Source: an uncultured Bacteroidales bacterium
GTDB lineage: Bacteria; Bacteroidota; Bacteroidia; Bacteroidales; UBA932
Reading direction: 5' to 3'
Length of the DNA: 64,000 nt
Assembly (NCBI GenBank): GCA_946403855.1
Contig: CAMJBH010000006.1
Coordinates: 48,620-112,619, forward strand
The notes under the pieces were generated by a model, which made no database searches, was not told the origin of the DNA, and was given only the letters and a program-made list of their open reading frames with translations. Positions within the stretch are counted from its first letter, which is position 1. Each line of letters opens with the position of its first letter. The position numbers and the translations under genes are program-made. Shown here one piece after another: positions 62,392 to 64,000 of this stretch.

Positions 62392-63721
62392 CCTGCTCTC
62401 TGTGCTGCTGGTGCTGTCCTGCTGCCGTGGCGGGGTCGCGCCTGTGGAGTACGATCCGGTGGCTATCATGGCTTCGCAGCACACTGCTGACGGGCAGCAG
62501 GTGAGCGACTGGATGATGGGGGTGAACAGACTGTATCCCTCCGAGTTTGAAGATATTACCCCGCCTCCTGCAGGTTACGCCCCGGTTTATCTGAGCCATT
62601 ATGGGCGTCACGGCTCTCGGTATCTGGCTTCTCCGGGACAGTATTCAGATGTGCATTCTGTGCTTCAGGAGGCGTCTGAGGCCGGTGCGTTGAGTAACTT
62701 CGGAGAAGAAATTTATGCCCGTTACGAAGCCGTCGCTCCTCTTTACAGGCAGAAAGAAGGGGAGTTGACTTCTGTCGGCGCCGTGCAGCACCGGGCCATA
62801 GCTTCGCGCATGTTCAGCAATTATCCGGCATTGTTCCGCTCCGGATCCAAGATCGAGGCGAACTCTACCAACTACGAGCGCACCATGCTGTCCATGCAGA
62901 ATTTTACTCAGACGCTTGTGGCTTTGAGCCCGGGTATCGACCTGTATGCCGACGCTTCACGGACTTACATGGGCCGCATCAATCAGCATGCCCCCGAGAA
63001 TCCCAAGGTGACTCCGGAAGATGTGCGCTGGAAAAGTGCCGATGCTCCGTGGCGCCCGGCTTTTTGGGAGTATTTCCGCAATGCGTTCGACTGGCGTCCT
63101 GTGTGCGGGCGTCTTTTTAAAGATTTGGAATGGGTGAGCGGTGCTTGCGACCCGTTCCAGTTTGTGTACGACTTATATTCGGTCGCCATGGTTGTGCCAG
63201 GCTGTCCGGAGGAATGTAAGGGCTTTTTCGATGTATTCACAAGCGCTGAACTCTCCCTTCTGGGGCAGATGGCCAATTATGCATTCTATATGGAAAAGAG
63301 CCGTACGCCGCTTGGTAACAAGCGCGGGTGCTTTTTGTCTGAATCAGTGCTCAGCGACATACTCGAACAGGCTTCTTCCGACATGGAGTCCGGGGTCACG
63401 GTGCGTCTGCGTTTCGGACATGACGGCTGTATAATGGCCCTGCTAGCAATGCTTAAGCTCGACGGTTGGAATGCGGAACTGACAGACCCTACAGAAGCTT
63501 GGAAGGTTTGGGATGTTTCTCAGATACCCATGGCCGCTAATCTGCAAATAGTTCTGTTCCGGCGGAACTTATCGGATCCTTGCCTGATGCTTATGATGCT
63601 GAACGAAGAACCGCTGAAGCTGCCTCTCGAAGAAGCGGCGCCGGGATTTTACTACAAGTGGGAAGATTTCACAGACTATTGTGAACCAATTTTGGAAGAA
63701 GCTCGCAAAATTTTGCAATAG
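62363..63721 (+). CDS. Histidine-type (acid) phosphatase lipoprotein, paralog 2
   Basis: A 452-residue protein with a lipobox-like LLVLSC (Cys20). The catalytic motif RHGSR is at 82-86 and the distal His353-Asp354 is in RFGHDGCIMALL. It is clearly related to the protein at 49031-50377, including the WKVWDV/FYYKWEDF C-terminal blocks. It probably acts as a periplasmic phosphatase. The start overlaps lspA by 29 bp, which is long but gives the only good signal peptide. Confidence 0.85.
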   Translation: MKRRSQRISSLLSVLLVLSCCRGGVAPVEYDPVAIMASQHTADGQQVSDWMMGVNRLYPSEFEDITPPPAGYAPVYLSHYGRHGSRYLASPGQYSDVHSVLQEASEAGALSNFGEEIYARYEAVAPLYRQKEGELTSVGAVQHRAIASRMFSNYPALFRSGSKIEANSTNYERTMLSMQNFTQTLVALSPGIDLYADASRTYMGRINQHAPENPKVTPEDVRWKSADAPWRPAFWEYFRNAFDWRPVCGRLFKDLEWVSGACDPFQFVYDLYSVAMVVPGCPEECKGFFDVFTSAELSLLGQMANYAFYMEKSRTPLGNKRGCFLSESVLSDILEQASSDMESGVTVRLRFGHDGCIMALLAMLKLDGWNAELTDPTEAWKVWDVSQIPMAANLQIVLFRRNLSDPCLMLMMLNEEPLKLPLEEAAPGFYYKWEDFTDYCEPILEEARKILQ

Positions 63722-63734
63722 TCAAGAAAATATA

Positions 63735-63742
63735 TAACTTTG
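63735..63742 (+). promoter_or_regulatory. -7 box TAACTTTG for tRNA-Ser
   Basis: TAnnTTTG match with its last base 11 nt before the first base of the tRNA. Confidence 0.6.
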
Positions 63743-63752
63743 CAATCCTTTT

Positions 63753-63837
63753 GGAGGTGTGGCCGAGTGGTCGATGGCGGCAGTCTTGAAAACTGTTGAA
63801 CGGCAACGTTCCGGGGGTTCGAATCCCTCCGCCTCCG
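63753..63837 (+). tRNA. tRNA-Ser (anticodon UGA)
   Basis: An 85-nt class II tRNA. The acceptor stem is GGAGGTG with CGCCTCC, the anticodon loop CTTGAAA gives UGA, a long variable arm follows (TTGAACGGCAACG), and the T arm is GGGGGTTCGAATCCC. The CCA end is not encoded. Confidence 0.96.
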
Positions 63838-63850
63838 CAAAAAGGAATGC

Positions 63851-63880
63851 AGCTGGTCGCGTTAGCGACCGGCTGTTTTT
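63851..63880 (+). terminator. Probable tRNA-Ser terminator (5' half of element D)
   Basis: A 10-bp stem with one wobble pair (63851-63860 with 63865-63874) and GTTA loop is followed by GTTTTT, 14 bases after the tRNA. Confidence 0.75.
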
Positions 63881-63925
63881 GGCTTCCAGCGGCAGCCAAG
63901 CTTGCTTGGATGACGTTGGAAGACG

Positions 63926-63958
63926 AAAACAGCCAGTTGACCCTATGGGTCAACAGCT
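63926..63958 (-). terminator. Mirror-image terminator-like hairpin (3' half of element D)
   Basis: On the minus strand an 8-bp stem (GTTGACCC with GGGTCAAC), extended past a bulge by AGC with GCT, is followed by GTTTT. It would stop transcription entering from the right, where nothing is visible before the window ends. Confidence 0.6.
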
Positions 63959-64000
63959 GCATTCTATGCTTTGCAGGACCCCTGGCCAAGGGATGTCGGA

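Larger units (their letters stand above)
63845..63964. repeat. 120-nt nested palindromic element after tRNA-Ser (element D)
   Basis: The outer arms GAATGCAGCTG (63845-63855) and their exact reverse complement (63954-63964) enclose three parts. The first is a 5' hairpin (GGTCGC/GCGACC, 63855-63870). The second is a central stem of about 20 bp (63871-63891 with 63914-63934) capped by CCAAGC-TT-GCTTGG. The third is a 3' hairpin (GTTGACCC/GGGTCAAC, 63936-63954). Each side also carries GGCTGTTTT in opposite orientation. Only the two flanking hairpins differ between the sides. Confidence 0.88.

Noticed and set aside
63669..63989. 106-codon frame over the tRNA-Ser on the minus strand
   Set aside because: It reads the antisense of the tRNA (GGGGIRTPGTLPFNSF), a well-known false protein in annotations.

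Overview
The window looks like chromosomal DNA of a Bacteroidota, probably order Bacteroidales. Four things point there: TAnnTTTG-type -7 promoter boxes before many genes, a SusC/SusD pair, a type IX secretion sorting domain on a subtilase beside a PorV-like barrel, and the atpD-C-B-E-F-H-A-G gene order. GC content is moderately high, so long antisense shadow frames are common. No phage, integrase, IS transposase or CRISPR array was seen. The species cannot be named from the sequence.

Layout. 1-8.8 kb: end of a U32 peptidase-like gene, then divergent pbpC and a thioester alpha-2-macroglobulin lipoprotein, and a DMT permease. 9-16.1 kb: GxDLY/SGNH esterase lipoprotein, C26 amidotransferase, uvrA, recO, a nucleoside kinase and an MBL hydrolase. 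16.2-22.5 kb: two tandem deoxynucleoside kinases, acyl-CoA ligase, sugar permease, ROK kinase, FKBP lipoprotein. 22.6-27.1 kb: GH3 glycosidase, second GxDLY/SGNH esterase, two small unknown genes. 27.2-36.4 kb: a tight run dnaX-lptB-atpDCBEFHAG. 36.4-46 kb: PorV-like barrel, S8 protease with T9SS tail, unknown secreted protein, then a SusC/SusD/lipoprotein operon. 46.3-51.7 kb: a four-gene operon of FAD oxidoreductase, histidine phosphatase, membrane ferredoxin fusion and Fe-S aldo/keto reductase. 51.8-56.7 kb: greA, HIT protein, thioredoxin-fold lipoprotein, ribulokinase, second FAD oxidoreductase. 56.7-63.7 kb: tsaB, cvpA, then ileS fused to a TraR/DksA-like domain, lspA, and a second histidine phosphatase. 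A tRNA-Ser(UGA) closes the window.

The most unusual feature is a set of long palindromic elements unlike the surrounding DNA. Two (10869-10998 and 63845-63964) share one plan but not one sequence: perfectly matching outer arms enclosing three hairpins. A third, about 98 nt, lies in frame inside atpG and adds roughly 36 residues to the ATP synthase gamma subunit. A fourth lies between the ileS promoter and its start codon. In-frame tandem or inverted repeats also occur in dnaX and the GH3 gene. In-frame insertion into an essential gene recalls the Rickettsia palindromic elements. Other points of note are the swapped GIHH signature in IleS, a terminator-like hairpin in the greA leader, and several promoters so close to the start codon that the mRNAs may be leaderless.
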